From: Aurifilum marmelostoma | Lineage: Eukaryota; Ascomycota; Sordariomycetes; Diaporthales; Cryphonectriaceae | NCBI GenBank assembly: GCA_027559495.1 | Contig: JAMXSV010000010.1 | Coordinates: 434,001 to 498,000 of the forward strand | Length of the DNA stretch: 64,000 bases | Direction: 5' to 3' | Part shown: positions 41,770 to 53,164 of the stretch, piece by piece | How positions within the stretch are numbered: position 1 is the first letter of the stretch | How the letters are laid out: each line of letters starts with the position of its first letter | The notes under the pieces: model-generated | Seen by the model: the letters and a program-made list of their open reading frames with translations, nothing else | Told to the model about the DNA's origin: nothing | Databases searched by the model: none | Position numbers and translations under genes: made by a program

Positions 41770-43911
41770 ATGGGGGCGTCCTGCAGCTCTATAAAGGACG
41801 ATGGGCCCGAAGCTCTCGAAAAGGGATACGCACAGGGGCCTCGCCTCCGTCATCTTTCCAAACCTGTCCATACGACCCCTTCTCGCCAGCACCATTCCGG
41901 CGCCATCACTGACTCTCGACACAGCAAGATGAGCTGGCTCTCAAGATCCAAGACCGAAGATGACCGCTATCGCCAGTGGGACACCGTGGGTGCGCTAGAC
42001 GAGATCATCGACGCCAAGGTGGGGGCTCCCACAGCCAGCAGCAACAGCAGTATCAGTACTACTGCTGCCGTGGTCACGGCGGCCGACTACCAGAAGCAGC
42101 GTGAGGAGTTACAGAGGCGCGAGGGTGCTCTGGGCTTCGAGCACAAGCTCACCAGTGCGGCTTCACCCAAGGAGAAGGAGGTGGACGAGATTATCCGGAA
42201 TCTGAGACGGGATGATGATGAGAATCTTTTTGCCGTAGAGCCAAAGCGGCAGGGGTTCAACGGACAGCAGCACCAGAGGTTCGCCGGAGACCATTTCTTG
42301 TCAAACAAGACCCTGATCGACAGGTCCAAGGTCATGAAAGTCGCCAGAAAGCTGCCCAAGGGCGCGCACCTGCACATCCACTTCAACTCTTGCCTGCAGC
42401 CCAGCGTGCTGCTGGACATCGCTAGCAACATGGAGCACATGTACATCACCAGCGACTTGCCCCTGCTCGACGCCCAGAACCATCACAACTACAAGCGCGC
42501 CAAGATTCAGTTCTCCATCATGGCACAGACGTCCAGCACGGGGAACCTGTTCGACGCGGACTACAAGGACCGCCAGGGCGCACAAAAGTTCCGGGACTTT
42601 TTGGACGAGTTTCCCAGCCACCGCAGGGACAAGGACGCCATGACGTGGCTGCAGGAGAAGCTGGTGTTCCGCGAGGAGGAGGCACACAACATGCTCCAGA
42701 CGGTCTCGGGTGCTTGGGACGAGTTCAACACGCGCACGCAGATGATGAAGGGCCTTTTTAATTACGAGACGGCATACCGCACCTACACGCGCAGGTGTCT
42801 GGAGGACTTCGTGGCGGATAACATACAGTATGCGGAGATCCGCCCCAATTTCATGGATACCAACCAGGTGTGGACGGACGACGGGGCGAGCAAGCTCGAT
42901 AATGCTGGGATCATGAACATGATCATCGAGGAGTACGAGAGGTTCCAGGCCGAGGCCAGGAACAGGAACGGTGCTTACTTTGGCGGGCTCAAGATCATAT
43001 ACTGCTGCCCGAGGTCCTATCCCAAGGAAAAGGTCGCAAGCGGCCTGAAGCAGTGCTTGGAGTTCAAGAAGAGGTGGCCACAGTGGATTGCTGGTGAGTG
43101 AGGACCCCGGAAAAGATGATTCTCCTTGAGGCCCCAAAACCTAAAGTTGCTCTAGACCGTTGACTGACTAGCCTCGTCTCTCCTGCAGGATTCGACCTGG
43201 TAGGTGAGGAAGGCAAGGGCAAGCCCCTCAACTTCTTCATTCCCGAGTTCCTCCAGTTCCAAAATGACTGCAGAGAGGCAAAGGTCGAGATTCCCTTCCT
43301 CTTCCACTGCGGAGAGACGCTGGATATGGGCTCGGAGACAGACGGCAACCTCCTAGACGCACTGCTGCTCAAGTCCAAGCGCATAGGCCACGGTTTCGCA
43401 CTTGCCAGGCACCCCTATATCATGGAGCGGATGAAACGGGATAACATCTGTCTCGAGCTGTGCCCGATATCAAACGAAGTGCTGGGGCTGACGCCGCGGG
43501 CCAACGGGCATTCCATGTACTCCCTCCTCGCCAATAACGTGCATTGTACGGTCAACAGCGACAACGGAACTCTATTCAAGTGAGCCCCCATCCTATCTCA
43601 TGCATCCTCGCTAGCCTTCCGCGACCCATGGAGGAAACAAAGGGCCCTATTAATCTCTCTCTAATACTGATTCGTGCATCATCATGGCCAGTTCTACGTT
43701 ATCTCACGACTTTTACCAGGCCATGATCGGCAAGTCAGACATGACGCTGTACGGCTGGAAGCAGCTCATCGAGTGGAGCATGGAGCATGCATGCCTGTCC
43801 AGGGAAGAGTACGAGGCCATCCATACCGCATGGGCCAAGAAGTGGGATGTCTTTCTGGACGAGGTCATTGCAGAATTCGGCGCCTCTGCTGCGGCTATCA
43901 AGGCTTCATAA
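41770..43911 (+). CDS. Adenosine deaminase-related protein, ADGF/CECR1 (ADA2) subfamily
   Basis: The family hydrolyses adenosine or deoxyadenosine to inosine with a catalytic zinc. Three exons (41770-43093, 43189-43579, 43692-43911; introns 95 and 112 bp) give 644 residues. Zinc and catalytic motifs are present: HLHIH near residue 201, FHCGETLD, RIGHGF and VNSDNGTLF. The last has Asn where most ADA proteins have a second Asp (SDDP). An ADGF-type N-terminal helical region (DYQKQREELQRREG and onward) precedes the barrel. ADA2 proteins of animals are secreted, but no signal peptide is visible here. Instead the first in-frame ATG gives MGASCSSIK, which fits an N-myristoylation signal (Gly2, Ser6) with an adjacent Cys5 for palmitoylation. 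A second candidate start, Met54 at 41929 (MSWLSRSK), lies 139 bp after a TATAAAGG, so a shorter cytosolic form is equally plausible. The start codon is therefore open. Confidence 0.88.
41790..41797 (+). promoter_or_regulatory. TATA box inside the first exon of the adenosine deaminase gene
   Basis: TATAAAGG occurs 139 bp before an in-frame ATG (41929). That is similar to the spacing of the TATA-like elements before the oxygenase and Ras-like genes (about 115-130 bp). It may drive transcripts that start inside the longer reading frame. Confidence 0.35.
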
Positions 43912-46045
43912 TTTTCTTGTGTGTTTTTACGATACCATACTGTTTCCTTGTCAAATCTGGTTGATGCTCGATTCCTTCCGAGTGTGATGTATCTAGTGTA
44001 CTCTTTTTTTTATGTAATGATTCCTTGGGGGTTGATTCTGAATCGTGTTCTTCGATAGCAGCAGAGTCATGGCATTCAGTGTGATACAGGATGGATCGGG
44101 AGGAGTTCTGAAGGCTGGATGATGTACGGGTCAATGACTGGCTGCTGACCTGCCTGTGCTTACGTGAGGAGGAGCAGCGCTCCTTTAGTATGTCAATTAC
44201 GAGATATCATCACCACGACTCAAAATGGACGACAAAGTTGTGTCAACACCGACACGACTCGCAACGCGAGAGACGCTTGACAATCCTGTCTGTGCTTTCA
44301 TTGCCTCCTTTTCCCCTGTACGACGTCCATGTCGTTTGGTCATTCTTTCCATCTCTCACTGATATCAATCTCTTTCCCAGGCCTCATGGAAGCTTGCTCG
44401 TACTCGGCTCGACCATCCCAGCCCTCGGCGAACCGAACGAGCGCATGGGCGGTCCAGTTCACCTGAACTTTCGGCCATCTCGGATGCCATGTTTCCCGCA
44501 CATGAAACCCCGAAACTTTCTTGATCCATCAGCTTCCCGTGGGGGATTTGGTCCGATGTTGGCTTTGGCTTTGCGGTCTGTCACAGAGTTGAACTCTCGC
44601 TTCAGCATCTTCTTCCTCCAGACTTTCTCTATGTTTCTTCTTCTTTTTTTTTGAGATGAGTGTGGTGGTGGCCCTGGCTGAGTCTTATCTAGACTGTGTT
44701 GTAATAATTATTTGGAATTGCTCGCAGCAGAGCCCTAATTATTATTACATGTCTGAAAGAGTCTTCTTCTACGTGCTTTGATCTGACGGCTGTTAGTTTG
44801 GCCACTCTCTCATAACACTAGACTCCAAATTGCAGAGAATAACAGGAAAATCATCCAAGTCTCTACAAGGGAAGAGATGGAGATGGTCCTCTATCACGAA
44901 TCTAAACACGCAAAAAGGTGTGCAGTCCATGACACTGAGCTATCATTAGGATATTGCACACAGACTGTACACACATCTCACATGTCAACAAACAAGAACG
45001 CCTCCTTAGACATTTACTTACAGTCAGGGATCAGGCTCAAACGGTCGGCGCGGGACGAGCGCACACACACAGACCGCGATATAAACTTTCAAGGCCTAAC
45101 GCCGCATATTATACCTGTTCTGGTCTCCTTCTATGCTCATTAGCTCGAGCAACACATTCACACACAAACACCACACAGTTGTCCCCCCCTTTTTTTCTTT
45201 CTTTCTTGTTTTCGGGACGGAGCCGCGAGTATGTGATTGTCACGAGGCTCTGGAGCACTCCCTCCCTCTCTTTTTCTTGAAACCTGTTCAGCCCGCAACG
45301 CATTGGCAGATCCTGAACTCCGAGTCCAATTTTGTTCTTGACTAGAGCGCGGGTTGTCTGTGCTCCGAGAGCCTCTTCTTGGGGGGGCCGCTATGGCCTT
45401 TCCCATATGGTACAGTATAGCCTTATGTACGTTGACGCTGTCAGTGTGTTGATATTGACTTTTTCCTTTGTGTTTCAGAGCGCATGTCTTTCCTCTTGGC
45501 CACATCGTCTTATTATAGTGATGAGAAAAGATTGTCTCACATCCACATATCTATGTACTTCACCATCTTTACCAACACAAGTATTCGTCCTGTGGCCTTG
45601 ATACAGCGTATTGTTACCTACAGTCCCAGCCCAGACACGGCCTCTTCGATCTCATCATTGAATTGTAATCGAAAGCGCCTTGTTCCGGATGAGCTTGTTG
45701 CCTTAGAGTTCACCTGTGCTGTCTCGAAATGGTCGGTGCATATGAGCCAGTGCGTCTCGTTCGTACTATTTTTCTTCATAACTAGGTTTTTCCAAATCAT
45801 TCTCTCGGCTCCGAAGGAATCGGAACATGGAAAATTGCCGCAGGTGTAGAATTCTCCGAATCAGATTCACTTTTGTCAAATAATTGTCATTGCGATCTAA
45901 TTTCTCTGGCAGATGGATATAAAGCAGAAACCTCCTCTACCTCCTCAACGCCTGCTCCCTCTGTCTCGGAAACCTCAAGAGCCCTCCCGCTTGGTCACGC
46001 CAACGATAATTACTATTCTTAACTTCTAATATCAAGATCCTCACC
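43912..46045. other. Intergenic region between the adenosine deaminase and Ras-like genes
   Basis: No gene can be supported; the ORF at 44190-44654 has no recognisable features. The right end is the promoter of the Ras-like gene, with a TATA-like element and a CT-rich leader from about 45930. Confidence 0.5.
45918..45924 (+). promoter_or_regulatory. TATA box upstream of the Ras-like gene
   Basis: TATAAAG lies 128 bp before the ATG at 46046 and is followed by a CT-rich initiator-like tract. Confidence 0.45.
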
Positions 46046-48478
46046 ATGGACAAAGACTTGTGGTCCTCACCCATCAGCCCCATAGGCTGGCCCCTTCAGC
46101 CCTGTCCGAGTCCCTACGACTTACCTCCCATCCCCAGGTCTACGGAGGACATACACATCGCCCTGCTGGGCGCTCCAGGCACAGGCAAGACTGCACTGCA
46201 GCTGCGCTACACCCTGCGGCAGTTCGTCGGCACGGGATCCCAGATGGCGTGCCTGATGGGTGGGCGTAAACATGTCCGCCTCGCTGGCGGGATGGAGGTG
46301 CACCTCATCATACACGAGCTTCCCGCAGATGCAGTCACAGGACGTGAAGGGTTGGGAAGAATGGATGGGATGAGGCTGCTGCTGGAGGAGCAGATGGATG
46401 CGGTGATGCTCATTTTTAATTCCTCCTCCAGGGCATCGTTTGAGTGGATCGAGGGGAGGGTGAGCCCTGGTGGACGTGTGGTGGTGCCACTGGACGGGCA
46501 AGAGAAGCAGCCTGTCGGCGACGGAAGCAAAGGGCGACTTGCTGACGAGTCTGCTGTCGCTGCTGCTGCAACGCTAGATCTAGCGTCGAGGCTATTTCCT
46601 CTCCCGTCTGACGACCCTGAGGGGAGCTACAGCAATGTCTCGTCCTTGTCGCACGGATGCGAAGAGAAGCTAAGCAACGACCACGACTATAATAGCCGCG
46701 ATGGACTTGAGATTATCGCCGAGAGTATCGGCGCTGAAGCATCCAAAGACACTGCTGCGCCCGCAGAGAGGCCTCTTCCGACCCCGGCCACCAAAAGCAA
46801 GAAGTCGTCGACGTCGAGCACAACCACGAGGCGTGTAAGATATGACAGCCCTGCCAGTCTACAGTCCACCTCGCCGAGTTCAAGCATATACGGCCAGGCA
46901 ACATCGTCTACCGCCACCACGATCACCACCGTCGATACAGAGCACGGATCCACAGCAGTCCATACTGCCACACCTACGAAGCGCACCCACCTCGACGGCG
47001 ACGATGTTGACAACATCACCTCAAGCCCCGGCCCAGCAGCTGCTACAGCCCCAAGCCCATCCCTTCTCCCGCTGCTGCAGGCATCCAAACTGCCAGTGCT
47101 CCTCGTCGCCGCACAGGCCGACAGGCTCCAGGACCACGGCGGGCCGCTGGAGAGACAGGTCACGCCAGAAGAGTGCCACAGGCTAGCGCACACGCTCGGC
47201 CCCAGCAGCTCCTCCTGCTGCGCCTACATCGAGACCTCGGCCAAGACAGGCGCCAACGTCGACGAGGCTTATGACCACCTTGTCGACCGGGTTCTGGCGA
47301 GGCGGCGGGCGCGTGAAGAGGAAGGGGAGGCTGCGGCTGTCGATGCCGCCACTGCCACCGCCACCGGTAGCACTCAGGACCGGCTGAGCGAAGAAGAAGA
47401 AGAAGAAAAACGGCGACGTGCTCTGGTGGCAAGCAGGACAAGGCTGACGAGGAACAAGGCCGCGAAGAGGTCGTGCGTGCCGCCCGGGTGGGCTACAAGG
47501 TGGCTTGATAGTGTGGTGGCCGGCTTGCCGTCGTGGCGGGACGTCTCCGGCGCATTCTCGAGGCTGTTCACTGGGAGCGGGAACAATGAGCGTGGTGTCG
47601 GTGTGGAAGCCGATGAGGAGGAGGCCGTGTGGCGGGAAGTGAAGGCTACTTCTCCTACGACGACAGTAGCGAGTCCTAGGAAAGCTCACCTGTCGAGGAG
47701 GGACGGTGTCGGTCGCTTGGGCAGGAGGTATGGCTTTGATGAGCTGCGTCTGCCACCGCCGAGGGCCATTTTCCAAGAGGGTGGCAATGACAGGACGAGC
47801 ACGACACTTAGCAGACAAAGCATGTCGTCGGCACACGAACCCCCGAAGGACACCAATCCAGATACTATCATCGCTGTATCGGCAACGCCATCGAACAGGC
47901 CCCGGGAAGCGAGGCCAAGTGAGATGCTCAAAATTCCACCATTCGTTGAGAGGCCAACAGTCCAGGAGAGGCGGCAGCGGCAGCAACTCACGATTGTCAC
48001 AGGCCCGCTGCGTAACCCCTCCAGAAAGAAACCTGAACGCGGTCTGGGCCGCCTGACCAGGAGCTCGCTTATCCTCCACAGGGCAGCCAGGCCGGTGAAC
48101 TCCAAGCTCAAGTCCAACATGATCGATGCACCTGTCGACGGCTACACAGGAGAAGCCAAAAGTGCAGTCCACGCCGTCGCCACGACGATCCACGTCCCTA
48201 GGCTGCCGCCTCCCTCTTCTTCCCCGTCCCAGTATTCTCAGGCCAGCGAGCATCACAGCAACGGACCAGTGATGCCACCGTTCTACCACCAGGGCTGTCG
48301 CGAGTCCACACCACGTCCACCGTCGGAGCCCATGGCGGCCGCTATATTCTCAGGAAGAGACTCGGGGAGAGACTCTTTTCGGAAAAGCGCCTCCGTGATG
48401 ATGCCGTCACCTTTAGCCTCGACGGAGATGGCCAGCTCATCTCGGGCAAGCGGGCGGCCCATGTCGGCGGGAATATGA
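46046..48478 (+). CDS. Degenerate Ras-like GTPase-domain protein with long insertions
   Basis: This is an intronless 810-residue frame. The N-terminus holds a recognisable Ras-type fold in pieces: a P-loop GAPGTGKT (42-49), the strand MLIFNSSSRASFEWIE (equivalent to Ras strand 4 and what follows), LPVLLVAAQAD (about 345-355, in the place of the NKxD motif) and a perfect ETSAK box (about 395) before an amphipathic helix. The switch II DxxGQ motif is missing; HELP stands where DTAG would be, and AQAD replaces NKxD. About 200 Ser/Thr-rich residues are inserted between strand 4 and the AQAD motif. After about residue 420 the chain is mostly charged or Ser/Pro-rich and probably disordered, with SRKKPERGLGRLTRSSLILH as one basic block. 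There is no C-terminal prenylation box. Nucleotide binding through the P-loop is possible, but normal GTP hydrolysis is unlikely. I recognise no named orthologue; a fungal signalling or scaffold role is inference. Confidence 0.72.
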   Translation: MDKDLWSSPISPIGWPLQPCPSPYDLPPIPRSTEDIHIALLGAPGTGKTALQLRYTLRQFVGTGSQMACLMGGRKHVRLAGGMEVHLIIHELPADAVTGREGLGRMDGMRLLLEEQMDAVMLIFNSSSRASFEWIEGRVSPGGRVVVPLDGQEKQPVGDGSKGRLADESAVAAAATLDLASRLFPLPSDDPEGSYSNVSSLSHGCEEKLSNDHDYNSRDGLEIIAESIGAEASKDTAAPAERPLPTPATKSKKSSTSSTTTRRVRYDSPASLQSTSPSSSIYGQATSSTATTITTVDTEHGSTAVHTATPTKRTHLDGDDVDNITSSPGPAAATAPSPSLLPLLQASKLPVLLVAAQADRLQDHGGPLERQVTPEECHRLAHTLGPSSSSCCAYIETSAKTGANVDEAYDHLVDRVLARRRAREEEGEAAAVDAATATATGSTQDRLSEEEEEEKRRRALVASRTRLTRNKAAKRSCVPPGWATRWLDSVVAGLPSWRDVSGAFSRLFTGSGNNERGVGVEADEEEAVWREVKATSPTTTVASPRKAHLSRRDGVGRLGRRYGFDELRLPPPRAIFQEGGNDRTSTTLSRQSMSSAHEPPKDTNPDTIIAVSATPSNRPREARPSEMLKIPPFVERPTVQERRQRQQLTIVTGPLRNPSRKKPERGLGRLTRSSLILHRAARPVNSKLKSNMIDAPVDGYTGEAKSAVHAVATTIHVPRLPPPSSSPSQYSQASEHHSNGPVMPPFYHQGCRESTPRPPSEPMAAAIFSGRDSGRDSFRKSASVMMPSPLASTEMASSSRASGRPMSAGI

Positions 48479-51400
48479 TGACCTTGATGAGCTTTGTCGA
48501 GCATGAAGGGCTTATAGAGAAAAGACTGCGTTTTGAATGGTACTTGAGGCAGAAGAGAAACTGAGCACGAGAAGTGTGATGGTCATGGTGCCCTCAAGTT
48601 CCTGTAACATAATACTCTAGTCATTATGCACTTGGTTTCTCTATTTGCTCATCATCGATGTATTCTTGCTCCCACAACCTTCATTCCTTCTCTTTCCTCT
48701 CTGTCATACGTCTCTCTAGGACTATCCTCTGTTTTCTGCATAGGCATGTATGGCCACCTCACGCTATCAAAAAGTTATCCAAATCATTACGAATGACCGA
48801 GCCAGAGTCTAGGGCGCCAATACAAGCAATTTGTTGCATCTTCCTACTCTCATGACAAATCAAACAAACCTGTCTCTTGCAAAGTTTCTTCTTGACTTTG
48901 AATTCACAGTGCACCTCCGCCAGTCAGTAACCACCACAACCACACACGAGCCCAACCCCCACCCTCCAGCAGTCATCTACACATATCCCACCCCCCAACT
49001 CAGTCCAACAGTCACCGCTCTTTGCACTCGCAACAGATGCAACCCCCCCCCCCTTCTCCCAAAAGGAGCTGTCAGCAGGACACGAACCACCCTCCCATCT
49101 ACGTTCCCCGACCCCTCTTGGCATCATCAGCGCAGCGAGGGTCCCAAAAAAAGATCCAACTTCCCCCGAACAGAAAAAGGAAAAATGAAGGGAAACCCCA
49201 AAATGACTATCAAGGCCGCCGCTATCTCAAGCCCTGACCAGTGTTCAGCCCTACAGGGCTTTGATAGGGTGCTGACATGATGCGTCGGCCCCGGAAAGAA
49301 GGGAAGCGAGCGATCGAGCGAGTTTTTCCCGGAGCGCAGAAGAGCGTGAGAGGGCGGAGAGGAGTTGGAAAAGGGGACAAAAAGAGTTGATGATGGTGGT
49401 GTGGGAAATTGTGTGTGTGTGGGGAGGCTGATCTCCCTGCATATGGCCCCCTCTTTCCTGATTCCACCATGAACAGGAGACTTATGAGGAAGGTGAGAGG
49501 AAAGCGGAAGGCAGGGTGGTGTGATCTGCGAGGGGTTTGTTCTTCGAAAGAGGAGTGAGGTGCGAGGGAGGGTCGCAGCTCGCTCAGCTTTGGGGCCAGC
49601 GCGTGCTCCGCCGTGCATCCTAGCGAGGATTCATCGTTTAGGCAAAGGGCAGGTTTCTAGGTGCGGGGGCTTGGGGCCAGAGTGTAGGAAGGATCGCACG
49701 CAACCGTGTAATGTCGTGCATACCGGTCTTGAATTGTTCTGGAAGGCAATAAAAAACACCTTGGCCGGGGTTTTGTTCGCCGACGAGCAGGATTGTAGTC
49801 GCCGTCTACAAGGTTTGTGTTCATTACGGCTATCTTCAATGTGTCTATCATGCTGTGCTACGCGCGTTGCGGCCCATGCCGTCCCCGATCGGTACAAGAT
49901 GTTGCTTCGGATTTCTCTATCATCGTCGTCATAATTGATGAATAAAGTGGATATGAATGGTAAGTAGCCCTGACCGCCTTGACTATCGGTGACGAGGATC
50001 CTCGGCCGCATCCGACTGGCCGCCGAGTACCTTGTTTCGTGCAGTCGATATCTGATTATTGATGTTGTGCGACGCTCCACGTAGGATCCATTTCCTGAAA
50101 GGGGTGGAGGTGGTGGTGTTGATCAGAGCTGAAGACTCACAGCAGCAACGCGTGATCGGGCGGTTGGGTGGGTGGGTTGGATAGATGAGCGCGCAACCCA
50201 ACCCAACCCCCCTTCGCCGGGGTGACGACGCACGGAAATGGATGGTCGGCACCACGTCAACATGCAGCAGCAGCAGCAGCGTCGCACACACGAGACAGAG
50301 AGAAAGATTATGAAGAAGAGAAGAGGAAGTTCCTACGCATTGGCCCGAGAAATGTGATGAACTGAGACATCTGCCAGCGCTTCCCCCCTCTCTCCCCCTC
50401 CCATCCATGTTATGTAGACCTGATAAGGCATGTATCTGCAGCGCGTCCCTGTTGCCCTGCATCTGTGGCTGGCTCGCTCGGCCCTATTTGTTCTCAATCA
50501 GCCGTCTGGCGGTCAGGCAGAGCGCTTTCACGAGCCGAGAATTGATGCCCAATGTAGCACAATATAGTGAGCGGCATCGCACGGGATGTTAGTAGTACGT
50601 AAGGACATCAGGCAATGTCGACTAGCAAAGGTCATCTGCTCGCCCTACGGCTACACCAGCCGGACAACCGAGGCAAGCCCCTTCTACTTAGAGACGGCCC
50701 CCCCTCGACAGGCCGGCCCCCTCCACATACCATCCATGGCCAGTTCCGACAGGCAGACCAATATGAAAGCGCCCGAGATGGCGCATCAGGGAGCCGAAAG
50801 CAGGCTGGCGATATTGTCGAAGCGCCGTGGCTTTTCAGGATAATGCGATATGTCTCTTCCTGGTCGTACTTGACCGGCTGATGATGGAGCGAAATGACAT
50901 GATCAACATGGTGGGTGGATGGCTGCCCGGGCGGACGAGAGGAGAAGGAAGTTTCTCGCGAGGGGGCCTGCCTCCTGGCCCCTCCCCCAGATTGACAGGC
51001 CAAACAGATTTGTGAACTCGACCGTGGCCTGAGGGCGCGGGAAGGGTCGTACTCGCCTTTAGCCTCGCTACATCATCTCGAGGCGAGATGGAGCAACATT
51101 GGGTGCTCGTTGCTTCGAGTACTTACATCAGCGCGTGCACGAGACCTACGTGATTGCATCACGAAAAGGCTTGGCAGGCCGCGAATCTGGCCTCTGGAGC
51201 GGCAATAGAGAGGATAGATCGTCGCGACGTGGCACCAACAACACCTCGCTCCTCTTGCATGTGCAATCTCGGGAGTTTGATGGAGGCGCTCAGAAAGGAC
51301 CTGGATGGCACCTCGTAATGTCGCGCCCGCCACGTCTCTCTGCGGTTGGCCCACGTATTGGTGAAGGTGTGCCCCAGAACACAATGCCGGGGGCAAGCCG

Positions 51401-53120
51401 TGTGCCGCCTGGGTCACAAGCGAGGGGGGCTACCTAACCTTCTTTGGGGGTGTGATGAGTTGACTGGCGACTTTAGCAAGACTCGGCCCTGGTCCTTTTG
51501 TGAACACGAGAAGGCGCAATGAATTATTGCGTCCGTCGGGCGGAATCGTGCCATCTCGAACCAGGGGGTTGGGGAGGGGCAGAGAGAGTATCCGACCTCG
51601 AATCCGGGCTATCTCCCCGCCTGCACTGAGCGCGCGTACACAGACAACCAGGCACACCTTTCTCTCTCTCTCTCTGGATGCAAAAGTGCACATGTGAACG
51701 CGACCCCAACATGTACATGCAGTGAAGTGGAGATACTACAGCGGAAAAGCATCGCGGTCGGAATATTGCCGTGGTGGAGGAGATGATCTGAGACCCGATT
51801 GAGACCATTAGCAATCACGGGCTGACCAAGAAATGCAAGAAACAAGACCCCTACATTATCGCAATGGCTTGCCCAGGCTGGTTTGGGCGGCGTGATTCTC
51901 TCACCGGCAGTCCAGATCAACGTTACGCGCTGTGACGGCCTTTCGAGCTGGTCACACACGAAACAAAAAGGCGGAGATTGAGAGCAGTGGCTGAGCACGG
52001 GTGGGAGGAGAAGCTGCATGCAGGACGACGGGCAGAGGGCACAAGAGACAAGGACGGTGGGCGCCTGTATGCAGCATGCGACGCCATGCAGCTGCAGGTG
52101 CAGGCGGTCGGCTGTGGTGTTGCCCAACGAGGGAGCAAGCCCTGCAGATAGTCGATCTTGAGCCGCAGAAGAAGAAACGAATTGGCCCAGAAGGCTCAGA
52201 AGGCCGCATCAATCGTATCCAAGGGCTTGCTGGGGAGACGATGCACAGCATGTCGCCATGTCGAAAAGGAGATGGGGATGGGAATGGGGACGGGCCTAGA
52301 TTCGGTTGGCTGTCCCTTCAAGGTGGCAAGGGAAAGCACAAGACAGAAGAGGAGGGAAGTGGATATTAGTAATCGAAATGGTCTCGCCGATGAATTGATG
52401 TCGACCATGGTATGATACTATGTACTTTGCCTCCAGGATCCTCTGCTGCTGATAATTACAGGGCAGTGAAGCCCTCAAGCAGCGCAGAGACAGAGAGAAC
52501 GGGGTAAGAGAGCTCCCCTGGCGAGCCAGTATAGCTATGGGTAGGTAGGTGGTGACAGCCTACTACGACCATAGGGCAGCTGCTACAGTACCATGGAAAG
52601 TGCGATGGCGGCAGCTGTTGGTCGCTCCTGCGAAACGGTCGACAGGTTCCGTTTTCCCAATGCACCTGCCAACTTAGCTGGGAACAAAGTACAGTACATC
52701 GATACCCCAGTACGGTACTTAGCTACTTTTTCGGATCCCTGGGTCACCTTAGTAACATTGTGACAAGGTACTTGGCTACATCGCTACTTCTGTGATCTTG
52801 CGACTTTCGCTGCATTGCTGCCTGGAGGACGGCATGAGTGTGCGAGGCAGGTGCGTGACCGGGGGTGACTTGTTCTCCACAATTGAGGCTCTGGCTCTGG
52901 GGCAACCCCGCCCCAGGTGCTCCCTTTCCCTTGCACCCTTCCACCCTTCCAACGTCTAGCCACACTATCCATAGCAGCTCTTTCCGCTCTTTCTAGGTGG
53001 GGTCCATATTGTTCTCACTGCGAAATAGCGGTGCGGTCTCTCCCTCCACAACTGCAACAACGCTGCAACCATTGCTGCCGCCCGCTGCCACACAACCCGA
53101 CAACGCAACAGCAGATACGC

Positions 53121-53125
<5 letters not shown>

Positions 53126-53160
<35 letters not shown>
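53126..53160. repeat. (CA)n microsatellite
   Basis: About 17 CA units, the first few interrupted by G, in non-coding DNA. Confidence 0.9.
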
Positions 53161-53164
<4 letters not shown>
